Of a DNA stretch of 26,550 nucleotides, positions 1-8,804 are shown in pieces. Numbering within the stretch: the stretch's first letter is position 1; every line of letters begins with the position of its first letter. The position numbers were made by a program, and so were the translations under genes. Source of the DNA: QWOP01 sp003669605 (GTDB lineage: Bacteria > Planctomycetota > Planctomycetia > Pirellulales > UBA1268); assembly GCA_947481985.1 (NCBI GenBank), contig CANKIK010000069.1, positions 1 to 26,550 on the forward strand, in the 5' to 3' direction. The notes beneath the pieces were generated by a model that worked only from the letters and a program-made list of their open reading frames with translations, had not been told where the DNA came from and searched no databases.

Positions 1-522
1 CCCGGATACCCAGCCGGAGGACCGCTTTGCGGAGGACCACCCGGTGCACCACCCGGGGGACCGCCCGGATACCCAGCCGGAGGACCGCTTTGCGGAGGAC
101 CGCCCGGTGCGCCACCCGGGGGACCGCCCGGATACCCAGCCGGAGGACCGCTCTGCGGAGGACCGCTCTGCGGAGGACCACCCGGTGCACCACCCGGGGG
201 ACCGCCCGGATACCCAGCCGGAGGACCGCTCTGCGGAGGACCGCCCGGTGCGCCACCCGGGGGACCGCCCGGATACCCAGCCGGAGGACCGCTTTGCGGA
301 GGACCACCCGGTGCACCACCCGGGGGACCGCCCGGATACCCAGCCGGAGGACCGCTTTGTGGAGGACCGCCCGGTGCGCCACCTGGGGGACCGCCCGGAT
401 ACCCAGCCGGAGGACCGCTTTGCGGAGGACCACCCGGTGCGCCACCTGGGGGACCGCCCGGATACCCAGGCGGAGGACCGCTTTGTGGAGGGCCACCCGG
501 TGCGCCACCTGGCGCGCCGGGA
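1..522 (-). repeat. 63-bp tandem repeat encoding a 21-residue collagen-like unit
   Basis: Anchors on gatacccag recur with the T at 7, 70, 133, 211, 274, 337, 400 and 463, giving a 63-bp period with one 78-bp interval. The extra 15 bp in that interval is an in-frame duplication adding five residues (G-P-P-Q-S). Each unit reads, on the minus strand, G-Y-P-G-G-P-P-G-G-A followed by P-G-G-P-P-Q-S-G-P-P-A. The array begins outside the window, so the total copy number is unknown. It degenerates into irregular Gly/Pro repeats from about 522 to 740. Confidence 0.95.
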
Positions 523-2600
523 TAGCCAGAGGGGGGTGCCGAACCGGCGAATCCCGGCGGAGGCCCACCCTGCGGCGGCACCGATCCCGGCGGCCCGCCA
601 GGATATCCGGGAGGGGTCGATCCTGGGGGACCGTTCGGGGCGCCAGCGTATCCCGGAGGGCCGCTGCCGCTACCCGGAGGGCCGCCGCCGCTACCCGGAG
701 GTCCGCCGCCGCCCCCCGGAGGTCCTCCGCCGCCCCCTTGCGCGAAGTTATCGCCAGACTGCTCGGGCTCCTTCTTCTTGCCCCCCCGCTTGATCTTGGC
801 GGTGATGAAGACGGTTGACTTGCCGCACCGCTCATCGACGTCGGGCCATTCCTCCGGCTCCGATTCCTCGGTATACGGCTGCAGGTCGGCGAGGTGCTCT
901 TCCAAGAAAGGCCAGACCCGCTCCATCGGAATCCCGAGACTGTAGGTGTTGCCCGACTGGTGGGTCTTGATCATGGCTACCACCACCCCAACGACCCTTC
1001 CAGACTGGTCGATAACCGGTCCACCACTGTTGCCAGGGTTGACGGTGGCACTGTAGAGAAACGAACCACCGTCGACCTTGGCGTCGGTGGCCGAAGTAAT
1101 CGAGCCGCGGGTGCTCTTGAGTTCGAGTCCGAGCATCGATCCGCCTGGGTACCCGAGGACCATGATGTCGGTACCGCGACGGGGAAGTTTCTCGGCGAGG
1201 TTCAGCGGAGTGGTGTCGACCTCCGCCAACTCTTCGCAGCGCAGCAGGGCCAAGTCGGGGTTCTCTGACTCGGCCACCACCGTCGCCACCATCTGCTTCT
1301 CACGGCCGATGGGGTCGAGGATCACCAGGTCGCTGGCCCCCTCGATGACATGGCGGTTAGTGAGCACGTAGCCCGGAGCGATCACGAAACCAGTGCCGGT
1401 GGCGATCCCCACCACCACCTCGTCAGGCTCGTCGAGCAATCCCTTGATCGCCCCCTCGCCGCCGTTGCTCCCCATGGCGCGGCCGTAGGGGGTCATGATG
1501 GTGTAGGCAAGCGTGATCCCACCCTGGCCGTTTCCCCCCTGGCCACCGCCGCCGCCCGGCGATGACGAGCCGTTCGGCCCACCGGCCATCCCCCTCGGCC
1601 GGTTACCGGGACCTTGACCACCGGGACCACCCTGTCCGGGTCCGCCGTTCTGGTTGCCCCCTTGGTTGCCACCTTGGACACCATCGGGCCCCTTCCGAGG
1701 ATCGTAGGGCTTGAGTTTCAGGTCATGAATGGCCATACGGTAGAGGTCGTTGAGCTCGGAGGCGTTCTTCTCCGGCAGGCGGTGCTTCAACGTCATCCCA
1801 CCGGCGCCGATAGCCACGCCAAGATTATCGGCGAGTGCCTGGCAGTCGGGCATGATCTCCAAGGCCCTGCGGAAGTGCTTGGTGGCGTAGCCGTACTTCT
1901 TGCAGAGCATCTCGGCGACGGCGAGGTTGTTGAGCGCGTAGACATTGTTCGGTTCCCGATGCACGACCACGGAAAAGTGCTCGGCCGCCTTGAGGTCGTT
2001 GTTGGCGACCATCAGATAGACCATGCCAGTCACGAAGTCCGCCTTGCCGCTCTCCGGATTGAGCCGGCTGGCGGCCATCAATTCCTCTTTGGCCAACTTC
2101 ATCTGCCCCAGTTTCAGCAAATTAAAACTGTGCATGATCATGTTGGTGGTCTTGCGATTGATCTCGTCGAATTCATCCTCTGTGACCCACTTCTTGCCGA
2201 GACGGAGTCGCTTCTCCTCCTCCAATTTCTCCCAGTGGCGCAACCGCTCCTCGGCCTGCTTCCGCTGGGCAGCCGGCAGCTTCTGGTTGGCGAGAAAGAT
2301 TCTGTAGACCTGAACGGCCTCCGCCGCGGTCCGGCAGGAAACCGCATCAGCTTCCAACTGCTGGAGTGGATCGACCGCCTCCGCCGGATCAGCCGCGGGG
2401 CCGGCGTCATCGTCGGCCGATGCCTTGCGGGCTTGGTCCTGCTTGGGCTGCGACTTGGGTGGCGCCTGTTTCGACTGCGGTGGCTTGGTCTGCGCCTGCG
2501 CCACTGCCGGTGCCACTGCCGGTGCCACGAGCACGCCGACGACAACGAACAGGCTCATCCAACCAACCGCGTTCAACCGGAATGCATTCAACGTGCGCAT
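1..2600 (-). CDS. Secreted trypsin-like (HtrA-type) serine protease with TPR-like N-terminus and collagen-like tail, 3' end outside window
   Basis: I read this frame directly on the minus strand from the ATG at 2600. It stays open for 866 codons to the window edge, so the C-terminus is missing. Residues 1 to about 33 look like a signal peptide (hydrophobic LFVVVGVLVAPA, then AVAQA). Residues about 110-235 contain TPR-like helices (ALNNLAVAEML, ATKHFRKALEIMP). A Gly/Asn/Gln-rich linker covers about 306-366. The protease domain follows with a complete triad: H417 in TNRHVIEG, D449 in ENPDLALL and S525 in NPGNSGGPV. A Lys-rich stretch (KIKRGGKKKEPE) precedes a Gly/Pro tail that becomes a 21-residue tandem repeat. 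The triad and NSGGP motif are typical of S1C/trypsin-2 peptidases; I see no PDZ domain in the visible part. It is divergent from the DUF1501 gene at 2823. Substrate is unknown; the tail may anchor or extend the enzyme at the cell surface (inference). Confidence 0.93.
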   Translation of the reverse strand, partial: MRTLNAFRLNAVGWMSLFVVVGVLVAPAVAPAVAQAQTKPPQSKQAPPKSQPKQDQARKASADDDAGPAADPAEAVDPLQQLEADAVSCRTAAEAVQVYRIFLANQKLPAAQRKQAEERLRHWEKLEEEKRLRLGKKWVTEDEFDEINRKTTNMIMHSFNLLKLGQMKLAKEELMAASRLNPESGKADFVTGMVYLMVANNDLKAAEHFSVVVHREPNNVYALNNLAVAEMLCKKYGYATKHFRRALEIMPDCQALADNLGVAIGAGGMTLKHRLPEKNASELNDLYRMAIHDLKLKPYDPRKGPDGVQGGNQGGNQNGGPGQGGPGGQGPGNRPRGMAGGPNGSSSPGGGGGQGGNGQGGITLAYTIMTPYGRAMGSNGGEGAIKGLLDEPDEVVVGIATGTGFVIAPGYVLTNRHVIEGASDLVILDPIGREKQMVATVVAESENPDLALLRCEELAEVDTTPLNLAEKLPRRGTDIMVLGYPGGSMLGLELKSTRGSITSATDAKVDGGSFLYSATVNPGNSGGPVIDQSGRVVGVVVAMIKTHQSGNTYSLGIPMERVWPFLEEHLADLQPYTEESEPEEWPDVDERCGKSTVFITAKIKRGGKKKEPEQSGDNFAQGGGGGPPGGGGGPPGSGGGPPGSGSGPPGYAGAPNGPPGSTPPGYPGGPPGSVPPQGGPPPGFAGSAPPSGYPGAPGGAPGGPPQSGPPPGYPGGPPGGAPGGPPQSGPPAGYPGGPPGGAPGGPPQSGPPAGYPGGPPGGAPGGPPQSGPPAGYPGGPPGGAPGGPPQSGPPAGYPGGPPGGAPGGPPQSGPPQSGPPAGYPGGPPGGAPGGPPQSGPPAGYPGGPPGGAPGGPPQSGPPAGYP

Positions 2601-2626
2601 GGCAATCACACCTGGGGATCCAACTC

Positions 2627-2633
2627 TCTAAAT
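2627..2633 (-). promoter_or_regulatory. Possible -10 element of the protease gene
   Basis: On the minus strand the sequence reads ATTTAGA, about 27 bases upstream of the protease ATG at 2600, in an otherwise GC-rich intergenic region. The same ATTTAGA core occurs upstream of the genes at 17492 and 18397. No convincing -35 box is visible, so this is only a candidate. Confidence 0.3.
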
Positions 2634-2763
2634 CTGAATGGGAAAACTGCTGCCCGCCCGCCCGGCACAGGCAACTTATCACCCCCCCGGGAGACCGTCC
2701 AGAAAGCATTTTCCGGCTGCCGCTGGCGGGGTTTCCGCTGATCCTCTCCACGGCGGGCGTTGG

Positions 2764-2769
2764 TATACT
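2764..2769 (+). promoter_or_regulatory. Possible -10 box (TATACT) of the 2823-17370 gene run
   Basis: TATACT is close to a sigma-70 -10 consensus and lies 53 bases upstream of the ATG at 2823, in the divergent 2601-2822 intergenic region. A good -35 box is not evident. It is the only AT-rich promoter-like hexamer before this long co-oriented run. Confidence 0.3.
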
Positions 2770-2822
2770 CGCCAGGGCTGCGTTTGGGGCGCTGCCACCT
2801 CCACAAGCGGGAACACCTTTCC

Positions 2823-4298
2823 ATGCCAATCGACGGCTCATCCGAGACACCGGCTGGCGGCCGTTCCCCGGCCAGACTCTGCGGCGGGCCGCTGCCGCGC
2901 CGCGGCGTCCTCACCGCAGGCATGCTCGGGGCTGGGCTGCAAGCCTTGGGGAATCGGGGGTGGGGGGCGGGGGGCCTGTCGCTGGCCGACCTGTTCCGGG
3001 TCCGTGACGCGCAGGCCTCGGAAACCCCCGCCGACGACACGGCGGTGATCTTCGTCTGGCTCCCTGGTGGCCCCCCCCACCTTGAAACCTACGACATGAA
3101 GCCTGAGGCCCCGGCGGAGTTCCGCGGTGCCTTCCGTCCGATCGGCACCAATGTCCCCGGCATGGACGTCTGCGAACTGCTGCCGCTCCACGCCCGCTGC
3201 GCCGATCGGTATTCGATCATCCGCTCAATATCCCACGATTTCGCCGACCATGGCGGCGGCCACAAGCGGTTTCTCACCGGCCGGGCACCGAAAGAGCCGA
3301 CGGGCTTCGTCAACGATTTTCCCATGGCAGGATCGTTCGTCTCCCGCTTCCGCCCCCCGCAGATCCGCGGCCTGCCCAGTTACACCGCACTGGTCGATGG
3401 CGGCAGAGCTCATGTCGACACGTTCAGTTTCGGGGCCGCCTATCTCGGCACCTCCCACACACCGTTCATCGTCGATGGCGATCCCTCCACAGCCACCTTT
3501 GGGGTGCCGAGCCTGTCGATGCCTGAGGGGATGGAGCGACGACTGGCCGACCGGGCCGGGCTCTCCAAGAGCCTCGACCGACTCCGTCGCGACCTCGACT
3601 CCGGGAGCGGCTTACGGGCCCGGGATACCTTCGACGCCAAGGCAATCGAGATCCTCACGAGCACCGCGGCCCACAACGCCTTCGATCTCTCCCGCGAGAG
3701 TGACGCTGTCCGCGACCGCTACGGCCGCCACCGCTTCGGGCAGCGGGCCCTCCTCGCCCGGCGGCTGGTGGAGGCGGGGACGACGTTCGTGACCGTCGTC
3801 ATGGAGCATCCCGGCGGCGAGATGCCGCACAACTGCTGCTACAACTGGGATTCGCACGCGGTCAACTGCCACATCTTCGACGACGCCAAATGGCGGATGC
3901 CGTTCTACGATCAGGCCGTCACGGCACTGGTGGAGGATCTCTACGACCGCGGACTCGACAAACGGGTCCTGCTGGTGGTCACCGGCGAATTCGGCCGGAC
4001 TCCCCGCATCGAAAACCAAGTGGGGACGCAGACTAAAGTCCGCCAACCGGGGCGCGACCACTGGCCCGGTGCCCAGTCTGTGCTCGTCGCCGGAGGGGGC
4101 CTGCGCACAGGCCAAGTGATCGGCTCCACCGATTCTCGCGGCGGCTATCCCAAGGATCGGCCCCTGTCACCGAATGACCTCTGGGCCACGGTCTACAGCC
4201 ACCTCGGCATCGACCAAGAACTCTCCGTGCCAGACCTCGCCGGCCGGCCGATGCCGATCCTTCCGTTTGGCGAGCCGATCAGGGAACTGCTCGGATGA
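2823..4298 (+). CDS. DUF1501 family protein, Tat-exported
   Basis: This is a 491-residue protein of the DUF1501 family, which belongs to the alkaline phosphatase/sulfatase-like fold and is greatly expanded in planctomycetes; the biochemical role of the family is not established. Seen features: a twin-arginine-like export signal near residue 25 (PRRGVLTAGMLGAGL), the N-terminal strand VIFVWLPGGPPHLETYD, the ADHGGGHKRFLTG segment, VTGEFGRTPR and the late GRDHWPG motif. I chose the ATG at 2823 because the Tat signal then sits close to the N-terminus; an upstream in-frame TTG at 2760 would add 21 unlikely residues. Its stop overlaps the next start (ATGA at 4295-4298), suggesting translational coupling with the ceramidase-dehydrogenase fusion. 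DUF1501 genes more usually pair with DUF1549/DUF1553 genes, so this partner is less typical. Confidence 0.92.
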   Translation: MPIDGSSETPAGGRSPARLCGGPLPRRGVLTAGMLGAGLQALGNRGWGAGGLSLADLFRVRDAQASETPADDTAVIFVWLPGGPPHLETYDMKPEAPAEFRGAFRPIGTNVPGMDVCELLPLHARCADRYSIIRSISHDFADHGGGHKRFLTGRAPKEPTGFVNDFPMAGSFVSRFRPPQIRGLPSYTALVDGGRAHVDTFSFGAAYLGTSHTPFIVDGDPSTATFGVPSLSMPEGMERRLADRAGLSKSLDRLRRDLDSGSGLRARDTFDAKAIEILTSTAAHNAFDLSRESDAVRDRYGRHRFGQRALLARRLVEAGTTFVTVVMEHPGGEMPHNCCYNWDSHAVNCHIFDDAKWRMPFYDQAVTALVEDLYDRGLDKRVLLVVTGEFGRTPRIENQVGTQTKVRQPGRDHWPGAQSVLVAGGGLRTGQVIGSTDSRGGYPKDRPLSPNDLWATVYSHLGIDQELSVPDLAGRPMPILPFGEPIRELLG

Positions 4299-7200
4299 AC
4301 GCTCCCGTGGTGCGAATCGCGATCGCAGCCTTGCTCCTCGCCGCAGGGCTCTGCCTCATAGCATCTGCCCCGCCGGCGTGGGCCGACGACACCGCCGCCG
4401 GGAGGGCGCTGGTCGCCGGGGGGGCGCTGGTCGATATCACCCCCGCCGACGATCCGATCGCGGGGCGGGGCGAGATCATCGGCGGCTTCCTTCCGGTGCC
4501 GTCGCGGGCCGTCCACGATCCGCTCCGCGCCCGCTGCTTGGTCCTCGACGACGGCCAGACACGGCTGGCACTGGTGGTGTGCGATCTCCTCGGCATCCAT
4601 CGTTCGGTGAGCGACGAGGCGCGCAAGCGGATCGAAGCCGATCTCGGCATCCCCGCCGACCATGTGATGATCTCGGCAACCCACACCCACTCAGCGACCA
4701 GCGCCCTCGGCGACCGCTTCGACGAGGCGATGCCGCTGACACCCTACCAAGCGTTCGTTGTCGACCGGATCGTGTCCGGCGTCCGCGACGCGATCGCTTC
4801 CCTCCGGCCTGCCGAGATCGGCTGCGGCACAGCCGAGGCCCCCGAACACGTCTTCAATCGCCGCTGGCATCTCAAGCCGGGCGCGATGACCCCCAACCCC
4901 TTCGGTGGGATCGACCGGGTGAGGATGAATCCCACCCCCGGCAGTCCCGAACTGCTCGAACCAGCCGGCCCCACCGATCCAACGATCGCGTTCCTGGCAA
5001 TCCGCGACACCGACGCACGGATGATCGCGATCTTCGCCACCTATTCACTCCACTATGTCGGTGGCACCGGCGGAGGGGAGATCTCCGCCGACTACTTCGC
5101 CATGGTCTGCGACGAGGTCGCGAGTCTCACTACCTCCAGCAACGCACCGGCACCAGTCGCGATCCTCGCCAATGGCGCAAGCGGTGACATCAACAACATC
5201 GACTTTCTCACCCCCCGGCCGGCGCAGGCCCCCTATGAACAGATGCGTTTGGTGGCCACGTCGTTGGCGGCCAAGATCGCCGCCGCCCTGCCCGTCGTGG
5301 CTTTCGCCCGCGAGGCGCCGCTCTCAGCCCGCTTCCGCGAAGTCGAGGTGGGGCATCGGGTCCCCTCGGCCGACGAGCTCGCCTGGGCGCGGGCCACACT
5401 TGCCGCCGACGCGCCGGCTGCCAGCCGCGCCGACCTGCCGCGGATCTACGCCGAGCGGGTCCTGAGCCTCGAGGGGCACGCAGCGACCACGCGCGTGCCA
5501 CTGCAGGTGCTCCGGATCGGTCCGGCAGTCCTTGCCACGATGCCCTGCGAGGTGTTTTGCGAGATCGGGATGGACTTTGTCCGGCGCTCGCCCGTGCAAC
5601 CGGCTTTCTTCGTGTCGCTGGCCCACGGCTACCTCGGCTACCTCCCCTCCGCCCGCCAGCATCGCCTCGGCGGCTACGAGACTTGGCTGGGCACGAACCG
5701 ACTCGATGCAGGCGCAGCGGCGACGTTGCTCGACGCGCTGGTCGCCATGACCGGCGAGCTGGCCCGGCAGGCCCCTTCCACCGCCGCGGTGCAGCGTGGC
5801 ACGCGAACCGCGCCAGAGTATCTCCTGGAATTGGTCGCCGCGGAGCCGGCGGTCGTCGATCCGGTGGCGGTGACATTCGACGAACTTGGGCGGCCGTATG
5901 TCGTCGAATACCGCGACTATCCACTCGGCCCTCCGGCCGGATCGCCGCCGCTCTCGCGCGTCGTCCGCCTCGACGATGCCAACCACGACGGGCATTACGA
6001 ATCATCGACCGTCGTCGCCGATGGACTGCCGTTCTCGCAAGGGATACTGGCGCTCCGCGGAGGCCTCCTCGTCACCGCATCGCCCGACGTGCTCCTGCTT
6101 TCCGACTCCGACGGCAACGGATCGCTGGACACCCGGGAGACGATCGCCACTGGGTTCCGCGTCGGTAATCCGCAGTTGCGGGCTGCCTGTCCGGTGATCG
6201 GCCCCGATAATGCCGTCTGGATCACCGGCGGGCTTTCCGGCGGAAAGGTCCGCAAACCTTCCGATCCGGATGACGCTGGCGTCTCCATCGATCGGCGCGA
6301 CGTGCGCATCGACCTGGCTCGCGGCACGATCCGTCCCGCCACCGGTTTCGGTCAGTTCGGCAACACGTTCGATTCCCGCGGCCACCGCTTTACTGCCAGC
6401 AACCGCAACCCCCTGATGGTCAGCCTCCTGCCCCCTGAAGCCCTCGAGCGAACCACCCTTGTCGACCTCGGCCCCGGTTTCACCGATGCCGCCCCCTCCG
6501 GTGCCGACAGCCGCGTCTTTGCCGTGGCGCCCACCAAAGCCACCGCCATCTCCCACACCGGCACGCACACTTCCGCCTGCGGGCTCTCGATCTACCGCGG
6601 CGATCTCCTCGGCCCCGACGCCGACGGCGACTCCTTCACCTGCGAACCGGTGTCGCACCTCGTCGTTCGAAGGCGTTTGACAGCGCTCGGATCGGGCTTC
6701 ACAAGCTCCCATCCGGAGGCTGAAGGGACGGAGTTCCTGGCCTCGGGCGAGACTTGGTTTCGGCCGGTGTTCACCACAACTGCGCCCGACGGATCGCTGT
6801 GGGTGGTCGACTTCTGCCGGGCCAGTGTCGAACACCCCGACTACATGCCCCCCGGTGTCGCTGCTACCGTCGATCACCGGGCCGGCGACCATGCCGGGCG
6901 AATCTGGCGAATCCGTCGCCAGGATCTCCAGCCCCGCCCCTGGACCGTGCCGGCGAATGCCGACGAAGCGGTGGCCTTGTTCAGCGATCCCAACGGCTGG
7001 CGACGCGATACCGCGCAGCGACTCCTCGTTGAGGGGCGCTATGATGTCGACGAGGCCACATCTGCTGCGCGGCACCTGCTCGCCGTCGGCAGTGACACCC
7101 GGGCACAGGTCCACGCCCTCTGGACGCTCGACGGATTGAACCGGCTTGAGTCCGTCGACGTCGCCGCGGCCTCAGGAATCGATGCGGCAGCGGTGCGGGA

Positions 7201-8719
7201 GACGGCGATCCGGCTGGCGGTGTCTGGCGAGGGGGTGATCAGCAACGGCAACCCGATCTCCGCCGCTGATCGTGCGGCCTTGGTCGATACTGTCGCCGTG
7301 CCGTCGCTCGACCACTCCGACGGGTCGGTCCGCCGCGAAGCGATCCTGGCCCTGGCGGGATCCCCCTCCGCCGCCGCCACCAGCGGCCTGGAGTCAGCGA
7401 CGATCTCAAAGCAACTCGACCCCTGGATCGCGCGGGCCATCGTTTCAGGCGCCATCGGCCGCGCGGCACCACTCCTGACGGCAATCGCCCGGCATGCAGC
7501 GCCCGGCGATGCGACAGGAACTGCCGTCACTATTTCCAACCGTGATCTGATGCCGACCAGCGACCGGCTGTGGCTGGTGGAAAAACTCGCCACCATCGCC
7601 GACAGCCAGGCTGCCGATCTCGAGGCCGTGCGGCATCTGCTCGGTTCCCGGTGCCGCCAAGCCCAGACGGGTTGGTTTGACACGGCGGTCTTCGCTGGGC
7701 TCGCCGTCCGCCGTCCCGTGGCTTCTTTACTCACAGACGGCTTCGCGGCGGGCTGTCTGGATTCGATCATCGATCATGCCGCGGCACTTGCCGAATCGAT
7801 GGCGGTATCGAGGGACGAACGGAACCTCGGTCTCCGAGCACTCGGCCTGGCCGCTGCCGGTGATACGCCAGCGGCGACGCGGGCCCGCGAAGCACTGATG
7901 GCACTCCTCGTCACCAGCCAACCGGCCGAGGTCCAAGCCGAGGTGGTCCGCGGCTTGGTGGCAAGCGCCGACGTGGGGGCGATCGAGAAGGTGATCGCGA
8001 CCGCTCCAGGGCTCGAGCCGTCAGTCCGCGTGGCAGCGATCACGGCCCTCCTCGACCGCCGCAACGCAGTGCCGCTGCTCCTGGCCGCGGTGGCTAGCGG
8101 TGCCATCCCCGCAGGTGCGATCCCCCTTGAGCGCCGCCAAGGGCTGCTTGAGTCACCCGACGCTGCGGTGAAGGACACCGCTTCGCGCATCTGGCAGGAG
8201 GGTGCAACTGCCGGTCTCTCGAGCAATGAACTGGCCGATCTGACGGCCGCGGTCCGGCTCGGCGGTGACGGAAAGAAGGGACGCGACGCCTTTCTGAGGC
8301 ACTGCGCGGGCTGCCATCGGGCGGGATCAGCGGGTGGTCCGGTGTCGATCGGTGAGCAGTCGATCGGCAATCAAGTCGGGCCCGATCTCGCTGAGGCGGC
8401 CGATCGCCCGATTGAAAAGTTGGTTGCCGACATCGTCGATCCCAACCGGACAGTCGAGTCGCGGTATGAAGCGACGGTGGTCGTGACCCTCGACGGCACC
8501 GTCCTCGACGGCGTTCTCACCGCCGTCGGATCTGATTCGGTCGTCCTCGTTCGCAGCGGTGGGGAGCGGAAGGTGATTCCGCGGGATGCCATCGAATCGA
8601 TCCGCGGCACCGCCAAATCGTTGATGCCGGAAGGGTTTGGTCGCGCGATTACCAAACTCGAATTCGCCGATCTCTTGGAATTTCTCCGCGCCGGTCGCCC
8701 CGTCGGCCCCCCACCATGA
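4295..8719 (+). CDS. Fusion: neutral ceramidase-like domain + PVC-type membrane-bound dehydrogenase + HEAT-like repeats + cytochrome c (CxxCH) domain
   Basis: The protein has 1474 residues. A signal peptide ends near PAWA-DD (about residue 31). Residues about 38-490 resemble the neutral/alkaline ceramidase N-terminal domain (PF04734): H130-T-H132-S133, H253 in SLHYVGG, NGASGDINN, E419 in CEVFCE, and Y446/Y449 with GGYETWLG. These match the usual zinc-site landmarks. From about 507 (APEYLLELVA) to 880 it becomes a beta-propeller of the planctomycete/verrucomicrobial membrane-bound dehydrogenase family (TIGR02604), including SHTGTHTSACGLSIYRGDL. Residues about 890-1310 are Ala/Leu-rich helical repeats of HEAT type. 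The C-terminus is a PVC-type haem domain (TIGR02603) with C1337-A-G-C1340-H1341. Likely exported and haem-binding. The dehydrogenase substrate and any amide-hydrolase activity are unproven. There is no stop or frame change at the 490-507 joint, so it reads as one polypeptide. Confidence 0.9.
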   Translation: MNAPVVRIAIAALLLAAGLCLIASAPPAWADDTAAGRALVAGGALVDITPADDPIAGRGEIIGGFLPVPSRAVHDPLRARCLVLDDGQTRLALVVCDLLGIHRSVSDEARKRIEADLGIPADHVMISATHTHSATSALGDRFDEAMPLTPYQAFVVDRIVSGVRDAIASLRPAEIGCGTAEAPEHVFNRRWHLKPGAMTPNPFGGIDRVRMNPTPGSPELLEPAGPTDPTIAFLAIRDTDARMIAIFATYSLHYVGGTGGGEISADYFAMVCDEVASLTTSSNAPAPVAILANGASGDINNIDFLTPRPAQAPYEQMRLVATSLAAKIAAALPVVAFAREAPLSARFREVEVGHRVPSADELAWARATLAADAPAASRADLPRIYAERVLSLEGHAATTRVPLQVLRIGPAVLATMPCEVFCEIGMDFVRRSPVQPAFFVSLAHGYLGYLPSARQHRLGGYETWLGTNRLDAGAAATLLDALVAMTGELARQAPSTAAVQRGTRTAPEYLLELVAAEPAVVDPVAVTFDELGRPYVVEYRDYPLGPPAGSPPLSRVVRLDDANHDGHYESSTVVADGLPFSQGILALRGGLLVTASPDVLLLSDSDGNGSLDTRETIATGFRVGNPQLRAACPVIGPDNAVWITGGLSGGKVRKPSDPDDAGVSIDRRDVRIDLARGTIRPATGFGQFGNTFDSRGHRFTASNRNPLMVSLLPPEALERTTLVDLGPGFTDAAPSGADSRVFAVAPTKATAISHTGTHTSACGLSIYRGDLLGPDADGDSFTCEPVSHLVVRRRLTALGSGFTSSHPEAEGTEFLASGETWFRPVFTTTAPDGSLWVVDFCRASVEHPDYMPPGVAATVDHRAGDHAGRIWRIRRQDLQPRPWTVPANADEAVALFSDPNGWRRDTAQRLLVEGRYDVDEATSAARHLLAVGSDTRAQVHALWTLDGLNRLESVDVAAASGIDAAAVRETAIRLAVSGEGVISNGNPISAADRAALVDTVAVPSLDHSDGSVRREAILALAGSPSAAATSGLESATISKQLDPWIARAIVSGAIGRAAPLLTAIARHAAPGDATGTAVTISNRDLMPTSDRLWLVEKLATIADSQAADLEAVRHLLGSRCRQAQTGWFDTAVFAGLAVRRPVASLLTDGFAAGCLDSIIDHAAALAESMAVSRDERNLGLRALGLAAAGDTPAATRAREALMALLVTSQPAEVQAEVVRGLVASADVGAIEKVIATAPGLEPSVRVAAITALLDRRNAVPLLLAAVASGAIPAGAIPLERRQGLLESPDAAVKDTASRIWQEGATAGLSSNELADLTAAVRLGGDGKKGRDAFLRHCAGCHRAGSAGGPVSIGEQSIGNQVGPDLAEAADRPIEKLVADIVDPNRTVESRYEATVVVTLDGTVLDGVLTAVGSDSVVLVRSGGERKVIPRDAIESIRGTAKSLMPEGFGRAITKLEFADLLEFLRAGRPVGPPP

Positions 8720-8804
8720 TTTTTCACTTTTCTTCCCGATGCTTTCCGATTCGTTGATCGTTCTTTCGTGTTCTCCGTGCCTGCCTCCTCCGTTGGAGTA
8801 CCCG

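Noticed and set aside
1..522. CRISPR-like array
   Set aside because: The repeats are contiguous with no unique spacers and are in frame within a coding sequence.
27..818. Plus-strand open frames rich in Arg/Thr or Asp/Pro across the repeat
   Set aside because: They are shadows of the minus-strand collagen-like repeat. The minus-strand frame continues into a complete protease with an intact triad, and copy differences are silent only in that frame.
2760..2822. Extended N-terminus of the first DUF1501 protein from a TTG
   Set aside because: It would put 21 residues with no signal-peptide character ahead of the Tat motif, and it overlaps the candidate promoter.
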